Below, in pieces: positions 42,657-56,440 of a DNA stretch of 64,000 nucleotides. The DNA lies in NCBI GenBank assembly GCA_021521415.1, contig JAIQDT010003826.1, positions 25,722 to 89,721 of the forward strand, written 5' to 3'. Numbering within the stretch: position 1 is the stretch's first letter; each line of letters begins with the position of its first letter. The translations under genes were made by a program, and so were the position numbers. This DNA is from Bidens hawaiensis (Eukaryota > Streptophyta > Magnoliopsida > Asterales > Asteraceae). The notes under the pieces are model-generated. The model had not been told where the DNA came from, ran no database searches, and saw only the letters and a program-made list of their open reading frames with translations.

Positions 42657-44802
42657 ACTTTTCAGTTTCGGGTATACTCGCTAGTTGTTAAAAAGTAAAA
42701 ATTATATGTTAGGAGTTAGGACTGTCAACTGCATTTCTTTATATTTCAGTTTTTATATAATTTTATAATATAAGGGGATTAAAAAGTTAGTAAATTAGTA
42801 TATATATATAATATATGTATCACTCCATTACATATGAATAAGAAAAATAAATAAACACAAAAACAAATATTTACATGTGTAGTTCTGGTAGATAAGTATG
42901 AATTTTTCTCGCAATTCAACCGAGTATATATATCCCCTAATATCAAACTCGTCATATTCATGTGAGATTTGGCTAAAACCTAGATACTGGAATCTTTATA
43001 ATTCAAATAGCATTTATATAGTTTATCATTTAAATTAAAATAAAACATAAAATCAAGAATTTTAAGGTTTTATTAAATCATAATACACCATTGATTGTAC
43101 CGGTGTATCTTAACTAGTTAAAACAACAAGTTTATGTTAACTATTTGCGAGTGTACTTAAATCAATTACAACAATATGTAAAACGTATAACACGTGCGTA
43201 CAATCTATCTACGTTTGGCGCATGAACAAGTCCTGGTTATGGTTTTCCCTACTATCATATAAATATTCTTTAATTTTTTTTTAATTTGTAATGGAATTTT
43301 CTAGGTGCTTGTTTGTTTCTAAATACAGGACCACTTCGTAGTTTTAGAATAAGCAAATTTATATGATAAAAATGATGGCCCGACTATAAATACAACCAAT
43401 TTCAATACAATTCTCTTTTTTATAAAAAAAAATAATAATTGTGTTTTCTGTTAAACCATTACATGATGCCGCAATGGTTGAATGCCCCTATGCCTACGTG
43501 GCAGTTAACGAATGCCTTCCAGAACACTCATTCTAATGAAATCAAGTTAATTTTATTAATAATTGTAATTATAATTTGTTTTGTTATTTATCTCTTGATT
43601 TGTTTTGTAATTCTTTTTTTTTACTATAACTTTCTTATCATCCAAATATATCATTTTACTTTGTATAGCAATTATTTAAATCCATATACCACATTTATAG
43701 GTACAGAGACCATACCTTATTACCATTTATAATTGTTAATGTATTTCTAAGACACAGAAATGTATATATTCCATCAAGTTGGAAGAGTGTTTCTACAAGA
43801 TATCTTATTTTACTATTATTTTAATATTTTCTTTTTCCACATTTTCTAAATTTAGAAGGGTAAGCGATGTTTACAAAGAAAACACGAACGGATTTTAAGA
43901 GAAAAATATCTCATTTTTATTATTGTCTTTCGCTCCACGCCGCTATTGTTAGAAGAAAATTTATTTTATATGTCAACAGGCTTTTAGCCACTTGTATTAC
44001 AACGTTATTTTACATTTGTCGTTTCTAATATTGTGAATATATTTTTCGGGATTTTAGTTTAATTTGTTGTAAGGAAGTTTGTATACTTGAACATATTTTG
44101 ATCCATTTATTTTTTGTTATGTTTGTTTTTGATGAAACATTAAATAAATCATCTATTTAATGTTGATAATCTGGTATATTTGATGGATGATCTTTGGGAG
44201 CTGATTTGGGTTCCTGCTTCATCTTGCTTTCGACTTCCTTCATGGCCTTCAGTTCTTTCAAAGTATAATACATAGGGTTATACCCTAAAGAATCACTTGA
44301 TAATTGGATTGGCATCTGCTCCATGTCGAGGAAGTAAACTGGTCGATCCATCATTTTCTTATTATTTTAATAATAAAAAAACTCAAACTGTTGTATTACA
44401 ACATCGTTGAACAAAACGAAAATAACCAATCAACCAAAAACATACCCATCATGCATACTATTCCATTCAAAACCATAATTTTCATAAGACATGAACAAAA
44501 TTCATACGTAACAACCAAAGAATTAGCGCATTTCCTAGGCATTTGATAAATAGTTTAACATGTTTTAGGCATTTGATAAATAGTTAATATATGTTTTAAA
44601 GATGTATACCAAGTGTAAGTTTTTCATGTTTGTTGATATCTAATTTTCCTTCTTTTCAAGTTTTATAAAGGTACTTGTCGCCATAAAGCCATATGAAATT
44701 AGGTCTTGTGTAATTCGATCTCCAGCATATTATTAAGGGATATTACTGATCAGTTAGCGACGAGATAACTAGCTACAGATTATCGACAACTCTTCCGGTA
44801 TC
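42657..44802. other. Gene-poor spacer
   Basis: AT-rich, with TA repeats near 42800. The stretch 43970-44110 resembles the 3' part of the Helitron at 30178-31136 in diverged form. A 19 bp direct repeat AGGCATTTGATAAATAGTT occurs at about 44538-44587. No gene is convincing. Confidence 0.4.
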
Positions 44803-47800
44803 TGTCACACCCCGACCAATGAAGGCGGAAACGTCGAGGCGCGACATGATTGCTCATTGTATAACGACACTATAAAGTTACAATATTTAAACAACTCATT
44901 TAAATCCATATCATCATAAATAACACAACAATTGTTCATACAAAATGTCAAATAGATAGATAAACAAATAACTTTTTCTTTCATTTTCTAATATCCTAAA
45001 GCCAAGATGATAAGTTTCTTCAAGTAATCCAATCAAGCTAACATCAAACCTGTAACATTGCATAAAATAGAGTTTGTCAACACAAAGGTTGGTGAACAAT
45101 TTTCATAGTTTTGGACAATAAGTATATAGTATGAAATCCACAACAAGTATATGAAAACAATAAATAATAGCAACAATTTAGATAACAAAACCGTCAATAA
45201 GAATACATTGACGAACCGTCAATAAGAATACATTGACAACAGTAATAAAATCGTCAATAAGAATACATTGACGACACCTTTCTATATGGGGATACCATAT
45301 ATACTCGGAATTAACGTATGATCATACTTTGATGAGGCTACCCGCCTTAGCATTCAAGAGGCTACCCGCCTTAGCATTCAATAATTTGAACATAATCATG
45401 TAAAGCATATAACATCAAATCGAGCATTTATTTAAGTAAACATATACAATAAGTGTTGTGGTTTTAGACTCAAATATAAATCATTTGAATTTGAATAAGT
45501 ATGCAATGCCACCCCCAAAACGAAAGATGGAAAACGGGGGATGAAAAAGTACTCACATTAACAAGTAACTTGAAAGATAGTGTCGTGAATAATCGAAAAG
45601 ATCGGTTTAACGAGCAAGACCTATATTAAACGGGTCTTGTGTTAGTAGGTAGTTTTGGAATGGTTTAAAATAAAATACATGACAAATAAAGTAAATAAAT
45701 AAAGTTTAGGATTTAAAATGTAAATATTTGAGAAATTAAAGAAACGAGTTTTGTAAAATAAGTTTACTCGAAACCGGGTCTCGATATTCTATTCATTAGT
45801 TTATTTTTTCTTTTTTTACTCAACCTATGTTAAGTAATAATGTGGGTTAAAATGCAATATTGCAAAACCCTTGGTTATAAGAATACCAAAACGAGGTTTA
45901 AACGAGTGTTCGGGTTTGTCGGTTCGAGACTTGATAATTGACCAAGCTCAAAGTTAACTTCCCAAAATAATAAATGTTATGAGATAACTCAATAAAATCA
46001 AAATAGACTTAATCAAGTATGTAGTTCTATTGTGAAGAATCTTAACGTTTGTTAAGTGAGTATACGACTTTATCGGTCCGAACTTGTTATAAGATCAAGT
46101 TGGTTACCGACATGCCAAGTATATGTTTAGAAATTAACTAAAATTGATTTAAAATATAATCTTGAAGAAAAATACGAGTTTTGGTGGCTAAAAACACACT
46201 TGTGTGTCTTAAGCGAGTGAACTCGATTTAGTTCGGTTTTTTGTTCGGTCCTTGACTCATAATAAGACCGAGGATGGTTACCACATACCCAATTACCATG
46301 GAACTTGTAAATAACTTATAAATAATAATACTCAAGCTTTTAAACGAAAGTTTAGTTTTTGGTTCGGTTCTCAACTCGGGATGAAACCGAGGCTAGTCAC
46401 CACATACCCAATACCATGGAACTTGACAAATATGAACAATAAACTAAAATATGCATAAGTTAAGAAAGTATAACAAGTTATATGGTTAGATTTGTTAAAT
46501 ATATAAACAAGGACTACAAAGTCCTCCATGTAACCTTGCCTTACTAGCCCGACATTTCAACCGGCCGAGACCAAATAAATGAAAGACCGAAGGTAAACAA
46601 GGAGTGTATATTATATATATGTTGTAACATTAAGCTTTAAGTATCGAAAAGTTAGTTAAAATGAAAGATTAACTTAGTTTGACCTTGAGAGTCAAATTAT
46701 GAAGAACAACCTTAGAATTCAAGAATTTGAGAGAGAAATGAGGAAATGAGCAAGCACAAATGAAAAAGATGGGTGTGTATATATAGGGTAAGTTGTGTGA
46801 CATTTGTCAATTTCGGGTTATTTTATACTTGTATTCTTAATGTAAACCCGACCTGTTTTGTATCCCGAACCTTTCGATATTATCAAAATGATGAATTGTA
46901 TGTTAAATATTTGTTTTATAGTTGTTGGATAAAAAAAACACATTTTTCGGTTCTTAAAATTCCCCGAAAACGCTCAAAACGAACTCCAGGGACTAAAACT
47001 ACCAAAATGGAGACTTCAAGGACCCATTTGTAGTTTGTGCTTCTTGGGTCTATAACCAACCCATTTTCATGAAACACCCTTTATGAAAGACCCATTCAAC
47101 TTACTCTATATATACACACCCATCTTCTTCATTTGTGCTTGCTCATTTCTTCATTTCTCTCTCAAATTCTTGAATTCTAAGGTTGTTCTTCATAAGCTAA
47201 TCTTTCATTTTAACTAACTTCTCAACACTTAAAGCTTGATGTTACAACATATATATAATATACACTCCTTGTTTACCTTCGGTCTTTCATTTCTCCGGTC
47301 TCGGCCGGTTGAAATGTCGGGCTAGTAAGGCAAGGTTACATGGAAGACTTTGTAGTCCTTGTTTATATATTTAACAAATCTAACCATATAACTTGTTATA
47401 CTTGCTTAACTTCTACATATTTTAGTTTATTGTTCATATTTGTCAAGTTCCATGGTATTGGGTATGTGGTGACTAGCCTCGGTTTCATCCCGAGTTGAGA
47501 ACCGAACCAAAAACCGAATTTTTGTTTAAAAGCATTATTGTTAACTTTTTAAATGTAAAACTTAAGTATTATTATTTATAAGTTATTTTACAAGTTCCAT
47601 GGTAATTGGGTATGTGGTAACCATCCTCGGTCTTATTCCGAGTCAAGGACCGAACCAAAAACCGAACTTTTGTTTAAAAGCTTTATTGTTAACTTTTTGA
47701 ATGTAAAACTTGAGTATTATTATTTATAAGTTATTTTACAAGTTCCATGGTAATTGGGTATGTGGTAACCATCCTCGGTCTTATTCTTAGTCAAGGACCG

Positions 47801-49190
47801 AACAAAAAACCGAACTAAACCGAGTTCACTCGCTTAAGACACACAAGTGTGTTTTTAGCCACCAAAACTCATATTTTTCTTCAAGATTATATTTTAAATC
47901 AATTTTAGTTAGTTTCTAAACATACTTGGCATGTCGGCAACCAACTTGATCTTATAACAAGTTCGAACCGATAAGGTCGTATACTCGCTTAACGAACGTT
48001 AAGGTTCTTCACAATAGAACTACATACTTGGTTAAGTTTATTTTGATTTTATTGAGTTATCTCATAACATTTATTATTTTGGGAAGTTAACTGTGAGCTT
48101 GGTCAATTATCAAGTCTCGAACCGACAAACCCGAACACTCGTTTAAACCTCGTTTTGGGTATTCTTATAACCAAGGGTTTTGCAATATCGCATTTTAACC
48201 CACATTATTACTTAACATAGGTTTAGTAAAAAAAGAAAAAAACTAATGAATAGAATACCGAGACCCGGTTTCGAGTAAACTTATTTTACAAAACTCGTTT
48301 CTTTAATTTCTCAAATATCTACATTTTAAATCCTAAACTTTATTTATTTACTTTATTTGTCATGTATTTTATTTTAAACCCTTCCAAGACTACCTACTAA
48401 CACAAGACCCGTTTATTACAGGTCTTGCTCGTTAAACCGATCTCTCCGATTACTCACGACACTATCTTTCAAGTTACTTGTTAATGTGAGTACTTTTTCA
48501 TCCCCCGTTTTCCATCTTTCGTTTTGGGGGTGGCATTGCATACTTATTCAAATTCAAATGATTTATACTTGAGTCTTAAACCACAACACGTATTGTATAT
48601 GTTTACTTAAATAAATGCTCGATTTGGTGTTATATGCTTTACATGATTATGTGTAAATTCTTGAATGCTAAGGCGGGTAGCCTCATCAAAGCATGATCAT
48701 ACGTTAATTCCGAGTATATATGGTATCCCCATATAGAAAGGTGTCGTCAATGTATTCTTATTGACGATTTCATTATTGTCGTCAATGTATTCTTATTGAC
48801 GGTTTTATTATCTAAATTGTTGCTATTATTTATTGTTTTCATATACTAGTTGTGGATTTCATACTATATACTTATTGTCCAAAACTATGAAAATTGCTCA
48901 CCAACCTTCGTGTTGACTAACTCTATTTTATGCAATGTTACAGGTTTGATGTTAGCTTGATTGGATTACTTGAAGAAACTTATTATCTTGGCTTTAGGAT
49001 ATTAGAAAATAAAAGAACAAGTTATTTGTTTATCTATTTATTTGGCATTTTGTATGAACAATTGTTGTGTTATTTATGATGATATGGATTTAAATGAGTT
49101 GTTTAAATATTGTAACTTTATAGTGTCATTGTGCAATGAGCAATCATGTCGCGCCTCGATGTTTCCGCCTTCATTGGTCGGGGTGTGACA
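44803..49190. repeat. Inverted pair of LTR-like repeats (about 2 kb arms)
   Basis: The left arm (44803-46795) begins TGTCACACCCCGACC. The right arm (47097-49190) ends GGTCGGGGTGTGACA and is its inverted copy, about 95% similar with small indels. A 301 bp spacer (46796-47096) lies between. Each arm has a TATATATACACACCC start, a GGCGGGTAGCC word, CGTCAAT...ATTGACG repeats and a TTACAG acceptor-like site. The end motif and overall look suggest LTRs of a gypsy family, placed head to head. No pol sequence is present. Confidence 0.7.
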
Positions 49191-52100
49191 AGTTGAATGG
49201 GTCTTTCATAAAGTGTGTTTCATAAAAATGGGTTGGTTATAGACCCAAGAAAGCACAAACTACAAATGGGCCTTTCAAGTCTTCGTTTTGGTAGTTTTAG
49301 TCCCTGGAGTTCGTTTTGAGCGTTTTCGGGGCATTTTAAGAACCGAAAATGGTGTTTTTTTTAGATCCAACAACAATCTTAAACAAATATATAACATAAA
49401 ATTCATCATTTTGATAATATCGAAAGGTTCGAGATACAAAACCGGTCGGGTTTACATTAAGAATACAAGTATAAAATAACCCGAAATTGACAAATGTCAC
49501 AGTATCTCACACTCTCACTTAGATAAACCAATAAACCACAGAAAAACCATGATTGGAATTTATCAAAAGTATTATCCACACATTACTAATGGATTAACCA
49601 AAAACCGAGTCAAGGACCGAACCAAAAACCGAACTAAACCGAGTTCACTCGCTTAAGACACACAAGTGTGTTTTTAGCCACCAAAACTCATATTTTTCTT
49701 CAGGATTATATTTTAAATCAATTTTAGTTAGTTTCTAAACATACTTGGCATGTCGGTAACCAGCTTGATCTTATAACAAGTTCGAACCGATAAGGTTGTA
49801 TACTCGCTTAACGAACGTTAAGGTTCTTCACAATAGAACTACATACTTGGTTAAGTCTATTTTGATTTTATTGAGTTATCTCATAACATTTATTATTTTG
49901 GGAAGTTAACTGTGAGCTTGGTCAATTATCAAGTCTCGAACCGACAAACCCGAATACTCGTTTAAACCTCGTTTTGGGTATTCTTATAGCCAAGGGTTTT
50001 GCAATATCGCATTTTAACCCACATTATTACTTAACATAGGTTGAGTAAAAAAAGAAAAAAAAACTAATGAATAGAATACCGAGACCCGGTTTCGAGTAAA
50101 CTTATTTTACAAAACTCGTTTCTTTAATTTCTCAAATATTTACATTTTAAATCCTAAACTTTATTTATTTACTTTATTTGTCATGTATTTTATTTTAAAC
50201 CCTTCCAAGACTACCTACTAACACAAGACCCGTTTAATATAGGTCTTGCTCGTTAAACCGATCTTTCCGATTATTCACGACACTATCTTTCAAGTTACTT
50301 GTTAATGTGAGTACTTTTTCATCCCCCGTTTTCCATCTTTCGTTTTGGGGGTGGCATTGCATACTTATTCAAATTCAAATGATTTATACTTGAGTCTTAA
50401 ACCACAACACGTATTGTATATGTTTACTTAAATAAATGCTCGATTTGGTGCTATATGCTTTACATGATTATGTGTAAATTCTTGAATGCTAAGGCGGGTA
50501 GCCTCATCAAAGCATGATCATACGTTAATTCCGAGTATATATGGTATCCCCATATAGAAAGGTGTCGTCAATGTATTCTTATTGACGATTTCATTATTGT
50601 CGTCAATGTATTCTTATTGACGGTTTTATTATCTAAATTGTTACTATTATTTATTGTTTTCATATACTAGTTGTGGATTTCATACTATATACTTATTGTC
50701 CAAAACTATGAAAATTGCTCACCAACCTTCGTGTTGACTAACTCTATTTTATGCAATGTTACAGGTTTGATGTTAGCTTGATTGGATTACTTGAAGAAAC
50801 TTATTATCTTGGCTTTAGGATATTAGAAAATAAAAGAACAAGTTATTTGTTTATCTATTTATTTGGCATTTTGTATGAACAATTGTTGTGTTATTTATGA
50901 TGATATGGATTTAAATGAGTTGTTTAAATATTGTAACTTTATAGTGTCATTGTGCAATGAGCAATCATGTCGCGCCTCGATGTTTCCGCCTTCATTGGTC
51001 GGGGTGTGACAAGTTGAATGGGTCTTTCATAAAGTGTGTTTCATAAAAATGGGTTGGTTATAGACCCAAGAAAGCACAAACTACAAATGGGCCTTTCAAG
51101 TCTTCGTTTTGGTAGTTTTAGTCCCTGGAGTTCGTTTTGAGCGTTTTCGGGGCATTTTAAGAACCGAAAATGGTGTTTTTTTTAGATCCAACAACAATCT
51201 TAAACAAATATATAACATAAAATTCATCATTTTGATAATATCGAAAGGTTCGAGATACAAAACCGGTCGGGTTTACATTAAGAATACAAGTATAAAATAA
51301 CCCGAAATTGACAAATGTCACAGTATCTCACACTCTCACTTAGATAAACCAATAAACCACAGAAAAACCATGATTGGAATTTATCAAAAGTATTATCCAC
51401 ACATTACTAATGGATTAACCAAAAACCGAGTCAAGGACCGAACCAAAAACCGAACTAAACCGAGTTCACTCGCTTAAGACACACAAGTGTGTTTTTAGCC
51501 ACCAAAACTCATATTTTTCTTCAGGATTATATTTTAAATCAATTTTAGTTAGTTTCTAAACATACTTGGCATGTCGGTAACCAGCTTGATCTTATAACAA
51601 GTTCGAACCGATAAGGTTGTATACTCGCTTAACGAACGTTAAGGTTCTTCACAATAGAACTACATACTTGGTTAAGTCTATTTTGATTTTATTGAGTTAT
51701 CTCATAACATTTATTATTTTGGGAAGTTAACTGTGAGCTTGGTCAATTATCAAGTCTCGAACCGACAAACCCGAATACTCGTTTAAACCTCGTTTTGGGT
51801 ATTCTTATAGCCAAGGGTTTTGCAATATCGCATTTTAACCCACATTATTACTTAACATAGGTTGAGTAAAAAAAGAAAAAAAAACTAATGAATAGAATAC
51901 CGAGACCCGGTTTCGAGTAAACTTATTTTACAAAACTCGTTTCTTTAATTTCTCAAATATTTACATTTTAAATCCTAAACTTTATTTATTTACTTTATTT
52001 GTCATGTATTTTATTTTAAACCCTTCCAAGACTACCTACTAACACAAGACCCGTTTAATATAGGTCTTGCTCGTTAAACCGATCTTTCCGATTATTCACG

Positions 52101-53240
52101 ACACTATCTTTCAAGTTACTTGTTAATGTGAGTACTTTTTCATCCCCCGTTTTCCATCTTTCGTTTTGGGGGTGGCATTGCATACTTATTCAAATTCAAA
52201 TGATTTATACTTGAGTCTTAAACCACAACACGTATTGTATATGTTTACTTAAATAAATGCTCGATTTGGTGTTATATGCTTTACATGATTATGTGTAAAT
52301 TCTTGAATGCTAAGGCGGGTAGCCTCATCAAAGCATGATCATACGTTAATTCCGAGTATATATGGTATCCCCATATAGAAAGGTGTCGTCAATGTATTCT
52401 TATTGACGATTTCATTATTGTCGTCAATGTATTCTTATTGACGGTTTTATTATCTAAATTGTTGCTATTATTTATTGTTTTCATATACTAGTTGTGGATT
52501 TCATACTATATACTTATTGTCCAAAACTATGAAAATTGCTCACCAACCTTCGTGTTGACTAACTCTATTTTATGCAATGTTACAGGTTTGATGTTAGCTT
52601 GATTGGATTACTTGAAGAAACTTATTATCTTGGCTTTAGGATATTAGAAAATAAAAGAACAAGTTATTTGTTTATCTATTTATTTGGCATTTTGTATGAA
52701 CAATTGTTGTGTTATTTATGATGATATGGATTTAAATGAGTTGTTTAAATATTGTAACTTTATAGTGTCATTGTGCAATGAGCAATCATGTCGCGCCTCG
52801 ATGTTTCCGCCTTCATTGGTCGGGGTGTGACAAGTTGAATGGGTCTTTCATAAAGTGTGTTTCATAAAAATGGGTTGGTTATAGACCCAAGAAAGCACAA
52901 ACTACAAATGGGCCTTTCAAGTCTTCGTTTTGGTAGTTTTAGTCCCTGGAGTTCGTTTTGAGCGTTTTCGGGGCATTTTAAGAACCGAAAATGGTGTTTT
53001 TTTTAGATCCAACAACAATCTTAAACAAATATATAACATAAAATTCATCATTTTGATAATATCGAAAGGTTCGAGATACAAAACCGGTCGGGTTTACATT
53101 AAGAATACAAGTATAAAATAACCCGAAATTGACAAATGTCACAGTATCTCACACTCTCACTTAGATAAACCAATAAACCACAGAAAAACCATGATTGGAA
53201 TTATTAAAAGTATTATCCACACATTACTAATGGATTAACC
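47791..53240 (+). repeat. Tandem triplication, 1.82 kb unit
   Basis: TCAAGGACCGAAC recurs at 47791, 49610 and 51431 (spacings 1819 and 1821 bp). Each unit holds most of the right LTR-like arm, an inverted copy of the 301 bp spacer (first at 49191-49501) and about 100 bp ending CACATTACTAATGGATTAACC. Units two and three differ at very few sites; unit one is somewhat more diverged. Small open frames repeated at 49288, 51109 and 52930 are not recognised as genes. Confidence 0.9.
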
Positions 53241-53249
53241 ATCAACAAA

Positions 53250-53745
53250 AGGGTCCCACAAAAAAATCATGAAATATGGGCTTACTCGCTTTAGCAATCC
53301 CAGCTATTATTGACTTTCCTAATGCTCGTCGATAATCTGTCAGTAACTAGCCATTGATTGTCAATTGGATTTTAAATTTACCTTCCTCTTGTTGCTATTT
53401 ACAAGACTCTATTGATGGTGGTCGATGATTTTCGATAGATACTATATATGGATGCCAATGATCTGACGTCGGTGATTCTTGTTAGAATGAGCCATCGAAA
53501 AAAGGGCCATAAAATGGTGAAATCTAGGCTTTCCCACCTCGACAATCCATTAGCCATTGTCAGACTTTCTAGGGTTAAAGTGCCTGCCAAGAATATACGA
53601 TGGATAGCAGACGGTATCTTAAATTTACCTTCCTCTTGTTGTCTTTTTTTACAGGATTTCATTGATAGTTCGTTAATGATTATCAATAGATACCGGCTGC
53701 CAATAATCTTTCGTTACAATATCTTAACCGTTACAAAGAATCAAC
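53250..53745. repeat. Diverged tandem duplication, 2 units of about 247 bp
   Basis: AAATTTACCTTCCTCTTGTT occurs at 53374 and about 53620, with similar flanking text (GATGCCAATGATC and GCTGCCAATAATC). The words CGATAATCTGTCAGTAACTAG are partly inverted relative to 44760-44790, so the array and inverted pair may sit inside an older repeat. Confidence 0.6.
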
Positions 53746-55190
53746 CCTCTAGCAACTTAAGAGGGACATGAATGCCCAATGAAGAATCTCAAGGAGTCAA
53801 TTAAAAATAACAAATGAGAAACATTTATAATTGGATAATGACTTGTGTGAGCTGTCATTGTAACCGGCCGACCTTGTTGGCATTAAGTGGTATAATCTTT
53901 AATATAATGGGTAGCTTTGGCAAGTTCTAAAAAGATGGTGGGCCAATAGGGGCATCATGATATCCAACACAACTTTCTTGTTTTTGGACATATAACCAAA
54001 TAAGATCTTTTTCATCCCACAAAATATATTAAAAATACTAATTGTAGGTTGCCACATTTTATGGGTGTTTTCTTGGGATGGATTTTTAGTTATAACTTGG
54101 TTTGTTCATCAAATTGGAATGTAGTTAACAATCATTTAATAATTAAATCCTTATTAATGATTATTCTAAAATGATGTGTTTAAAGACACTAAATATTACA
54201 ATCATTTAATAATCGTGTTCAGGTTTTTTTTTATTAAACAAGTTTTTGTTTAAATCAATAGAAGTAACCATATAAGGTTTCGTTTTGTTCATGAAGTATA
54301 ATGAACTTGGAACTACAACGTTATCAACAAATTATGTGCTTGGCCAGCAAATAAAATAATTGGAATTGAAATTGAAATTGAAAATTTTTATTTCAAATTC
54401 CTATGGTTGATGAAATTCGACAATCTTTCCACATAATGAAAGAATGTCTTTAATCCAATGAAATTCTAACTAAAAGACCAAAATGACTCATTTTCTTTTC
54501 TTTCAGCAAACCAAAATCACCTAGTGACCCGAATCAACCGCACAAAATAGCTCAAACATATATATCATATTCCACAAACAGAAATCAATCCAAACAAATT
54601 TTTTGTCTCTTCAACAATGGATAATTGCTATATTTGCTGATGTGCAAAAATCCATTCAACTTGATTCAGACCAAAAAATCGTTGTAATTATTGAATCGTT
54701 GACTATAAACCATCAATTGAAGATTGTAACCAGAAATCACATAAACCACAAGACAAAAAACTGCTAACTATAAAAAGAATCCATAGATTAAAGACCAAAA
54801 ATCATCAATTGAAAAACCAAGCTTGAAATTAAACCAACTAGTGATTTTGAGCCAACTAGTGAAGGTTGAAAAACCAAGCTTGAAATTGAATTAAATGGTA
54901 TATGCCAAAGAACAACGGTGAAATCAAACTATATGCCGATTTCAAACGAAATTAACCTATCAATCGAAACCAAAAATCATTTTAATTTCGTTTTATCCAA
55001 TTTTAATTTCTTTCACACATTTCAATTTCTTTTCAGCTATTATGGACAAACCACTCCCTACCTAAAATTATAATAAGTAGTTTTTATAAACAATAATACA
55101 AAAGAATTGTAATGTGCTTGCCCGCTAGCTAACAACTACATGTGGCAACCTCAATCCACTAACTCATAAAGTATATTTTAATGTGTCAAA
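53746..55190. other. Gene-poor spacer
   Basis: AT-rich. No gene or clear mobile element recognised. Confidence 0.4.
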
Positions 55191-55461
55191 TCATTAAATT
55201 AAAAGACAAATACAAATAACATAGACAAAACATATCGTGTGACAAGATGGTTATGATAAATTATTTTATGATAAAAACATGTGGTTATTTTAATAATATA
55301 GTTTTTTTAGGTGTGAATCACAAAAATCATTAAATTAAAAGACAAATACAAATAACATAGACAAAACATATCGTGTGACAAGATGGTTATGATAAATTAT
55401 TTTATGATAAAAACATGTGGTTATTTTAATAATATAGTTTTTTAGGTGTGAATCACAAAAA
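55191..55461. repeat. Tandem duplication, 2 units of 136 bp
   Basis: Units 55191-55326 and 55327-55461 are almost identical (TCATTAAATTAAAAGACAAA at each start), apart from one base in a T run. The duplication is recent. Confidence 0.92.
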
Positions 55462-55884
55462 TCGTCTATTTGCTTTGATGCTTTTACACCAAAAGAACGT
55501 TTTATTTTGGAAACTTAAAGATCAATTATATATGTACTCTTTTATTAATTTATAACGTGATGTACTCTTTTATTAATTTATAACATTGTATGTGCACCAA
55601 CAACGTTTTTGAAAAGTACGTTTAGTAGTCTCGTATTGGAAACATGGTTCATAACCCATAAATACTATTCATAGCCTGGAAAACAGGACCCACGTCACCG
55701 AAAATAACCTGATAACTTATTATCTTCAACTTTATTTATTTTAGCAATAGACAGAAAAAATCGCACTTATACAGGGAAGCTCCCCTTTTAGAAGATGAGA
55801 GACTGATGAAGAATCCTAGGGCGATACAAACGTTTGGTTCGTAAGACTAAAAATTTAATAGTCACTCACAAAAATATTTGCTTT

Positions 55885-56440
55885 AATGTCAATGTCCTCA
55901 CTCAGTTCATGGCCACTCCATACGCTAGGCGCTAGGATGTTGCTTCTCGGGTCTTGAGCTATCTCCGTATCTCACAACCACACTAGCAGGTGGGATCTTG
56001 TTTACTAATCAGGGTCGTTGTCGTGCTAGTGCTTTTACCAATGTGGAAGATGGACGGAAATTTGGATTCTCATATACAGATTGTGCGAGTTATCCTATTT
56101 CATGACGGTCTTTCACTGGATATTGTGTGTTTTTATTTTGGGATAAAATCTTATATCTTGGAAGAAGCAGCACACGGTATCTTAATCGGTATCTTAATCG
56201 GTATCTTAATCGAGCATCGTCAAAGCATAAGGCCATGGCATATGCAACATTAGATATGACATGGGTGCATCGTCTTTTAAGAGAACTCGAGGTTGTTTCT
56301 AACGACATAATGTGGTTACACTTTGATAGTCATTCAGCTATACATATGACCAAGAATCAAGTATTTCATGAAAGGACGATGTATATTATGGTCGATTGTC
56401 ATAGATCAAATAGTAGTAGGCACTCAAGAAAGACATACTT
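55885..56440 (+). pseudogene. Ty1/copia RNase H relic
   Basis: Broken frames match the C-terminal part of copia Pol: VLSQFMATPYARR, then SSKHKAMAYATLDMTWVHRL and MTKNQVFHERTMYIMVDCH, which follow the usual order of the RNase H region (family consensus from memory). Frameshifts separate the pieces. A 12 bp word GTATCTTAATCG is repeated three times at about 56178-56213. No LTRs or other pol domains were found nearby. Confidence 0.75.

Noticed and set aside
43439..43732. 97-residue hydrophobic frame
   Set aside because: AT-driven Ile/Leu/Phe run beginning with GTG; typical noise in AT-rich DNA.
44157..44354. 65-residue minus-strand frame (MMDRPVYFLDMEQMPIQL...)
   Set aside because: Codon-like and polar, but I recognise no family, and no neighbouring exon or promoter supports it. 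Worth a database search, not a call.
49288..49479. 63-residue frame repeated at 51109 and 52930
   Set aside because: Identical because the DNA is tandemly repeated; no domain, and it sits in LTR-like sequence.
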